Source: Lentihominibacter excrementipullorum (GTDB taxonomy: Bacteria; Bacillota; Clostridia; Peptostreptococcales; Anaerovoracaceae). From it: a stretch of 6,047 nucleotides of DNA. The stretch lies in the NCBI GenBank assembly GCA_018713975.1, contig DVOB01000130.1:1-6047 (forward strand), in the 5' to 3' direction. Positions 5,641 through 6,047 of the stretch are shown piece after piece. The translations under genes were made by a program, and so were the position numbers. Position 1 is the first letter of the stretch; the number at the start of each line of letters is the position of its first letter. Below the pieces are notes generated by a model that worked only from the letters and a program-made list of their open reading frames with translations, ran no database searches and had not been told where the DNA came from.

Positions 5641-6047
5641 TCTAATGGCAGTATACTTATGAAACATAAGGTTTCGCACTGTATGTGCAAAGATAAAGAG
5701 AACGGTTCTGATACTGTTAAAGTTCTGCTTTCGGAAAAAATTTTCTGTTCTATAGCTTTTATCGTCGCTTCGGGCAATGTATTTTTGTCATATCCGCTTT
5801 GACAGAGGCGTTTCATTTTTTCAAGATATCCGTCGTAGTCTTTAAGTGACAGGGTATTTATAAAAATGGGGCTGCCGATCAGATCGTCGGAGAGCTTCAG
5901 AACTATGTCATCAGTGCGGAAAGGATGAGTATTCCAGCAAAGAATGTGGTAACTCTTTCCACTCCTTAATGATATATAATGAGCGTCAATATGGATATCG
6001 TCATGCTCTCGTGTAATAAACTGCAATAAATAATATAACGGAGTTTT
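5637..6047 (-). CDS. Hypothetical protein, C-terminal part (runs off the right edge)
   Basis: The minus-strand frame is open from the right edge to TAA at 5637-5639, giving 136 visible residues. A TTG at 6026 could serve as a start, but nothing like a ribosome binding site stands before it and the frame continues seven codons further to the edge, so the gene most likely begins outside the window. The visible part is soluble, without membrane segments, and mixes alternating hydrophobic strands (SYHILCWN, SPIFINTLSL) with a charged helical stretch (DYDGYLEKMKRL, ATIKAIEQKIF). I recognise no family. Base composition is more AT-rich than the genes to its left. Coding status is supported by length, the following terminator and a credible amino-acid mix. 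Confidence 0.6.
   Translation of the reverse strand, partial: KTPLYYLLQFITREHDDIHIDAHYISLRSGKSYHILCWNTHPFRTDDIVLKLSDDLIGSPIFINTLSLKDYDGYLEKMKRLCQSGYDKNTLPEATIKAIEQKIFSESRTLTVSEPFSLSLHIQCETLCFISILPLE

Overview
The window looks like chromosomal DNA from a low-to-moderate-GC Gram-positive anaerobe, most likely a member of the Clostridia (Bacillota). The grounds are strong AGGAGG-type ribosome binding sites in front of most starts, a GHKL/AgrC-type peptide-sensing kinase, and protein sequences of Bacillota character. I cannot assign a genus from the sequence alone.

Layout. At the left edge (1-212) lie what may be the tail of an upstream gene and a 43-codon ORF resembling the N-terminus of a response regulator, which ends before any phosphoacceptor aspartate. 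A complete multi-pass histidine kinase of the AgrC/GHKL class follows (209-1483, +). Next comes a gene-free convergent spacer (1484-1788) packed with direct and inverted repeats. An aldo/keto reductase (1789-2640, -) and a LysR-family regulator (2818-3699, +) are divergently transcribed from a 177-bp spacer. That spacer contains a perfect 9-9-9 inverted repeat lying between two back-to-back promoter candidates. An APC-superfamily amino-acid-type permease (3674-5326, -) converges on the LysR gene and overlaps its 3' end by 26 bp. A 310-bp non-coding spacer (5327-5636) holds a likely rho-independent terminator on the minus strand. The window ends in the C-terminal part of an unrecognised minus-strand gene (5637 to the right edge).

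How the genes may work together. The LysR protein and the aldo/keto reductase form a classic divergent regulator/target pair, so the reductase is the best candidate for its regulated gene. The permease is convergent with the LysR gene and has its own leader, so control by LysR is possible but not shown by position. The histidine kinase appears to lack an intact partner here: the response-regulator-like ORF before it is only a stub and nothing follows it, so its real partner must lie outside the window or it is an orphan.

I see no rRNA, tRNA, CRISPR array, transposase or recognised riboswitch. No clearly new multi-gene system is evident. The most unusual parts are the truncated response regulator fused by spacing to an intact kinase, and the repeat-rich spacer at 1550-1745.
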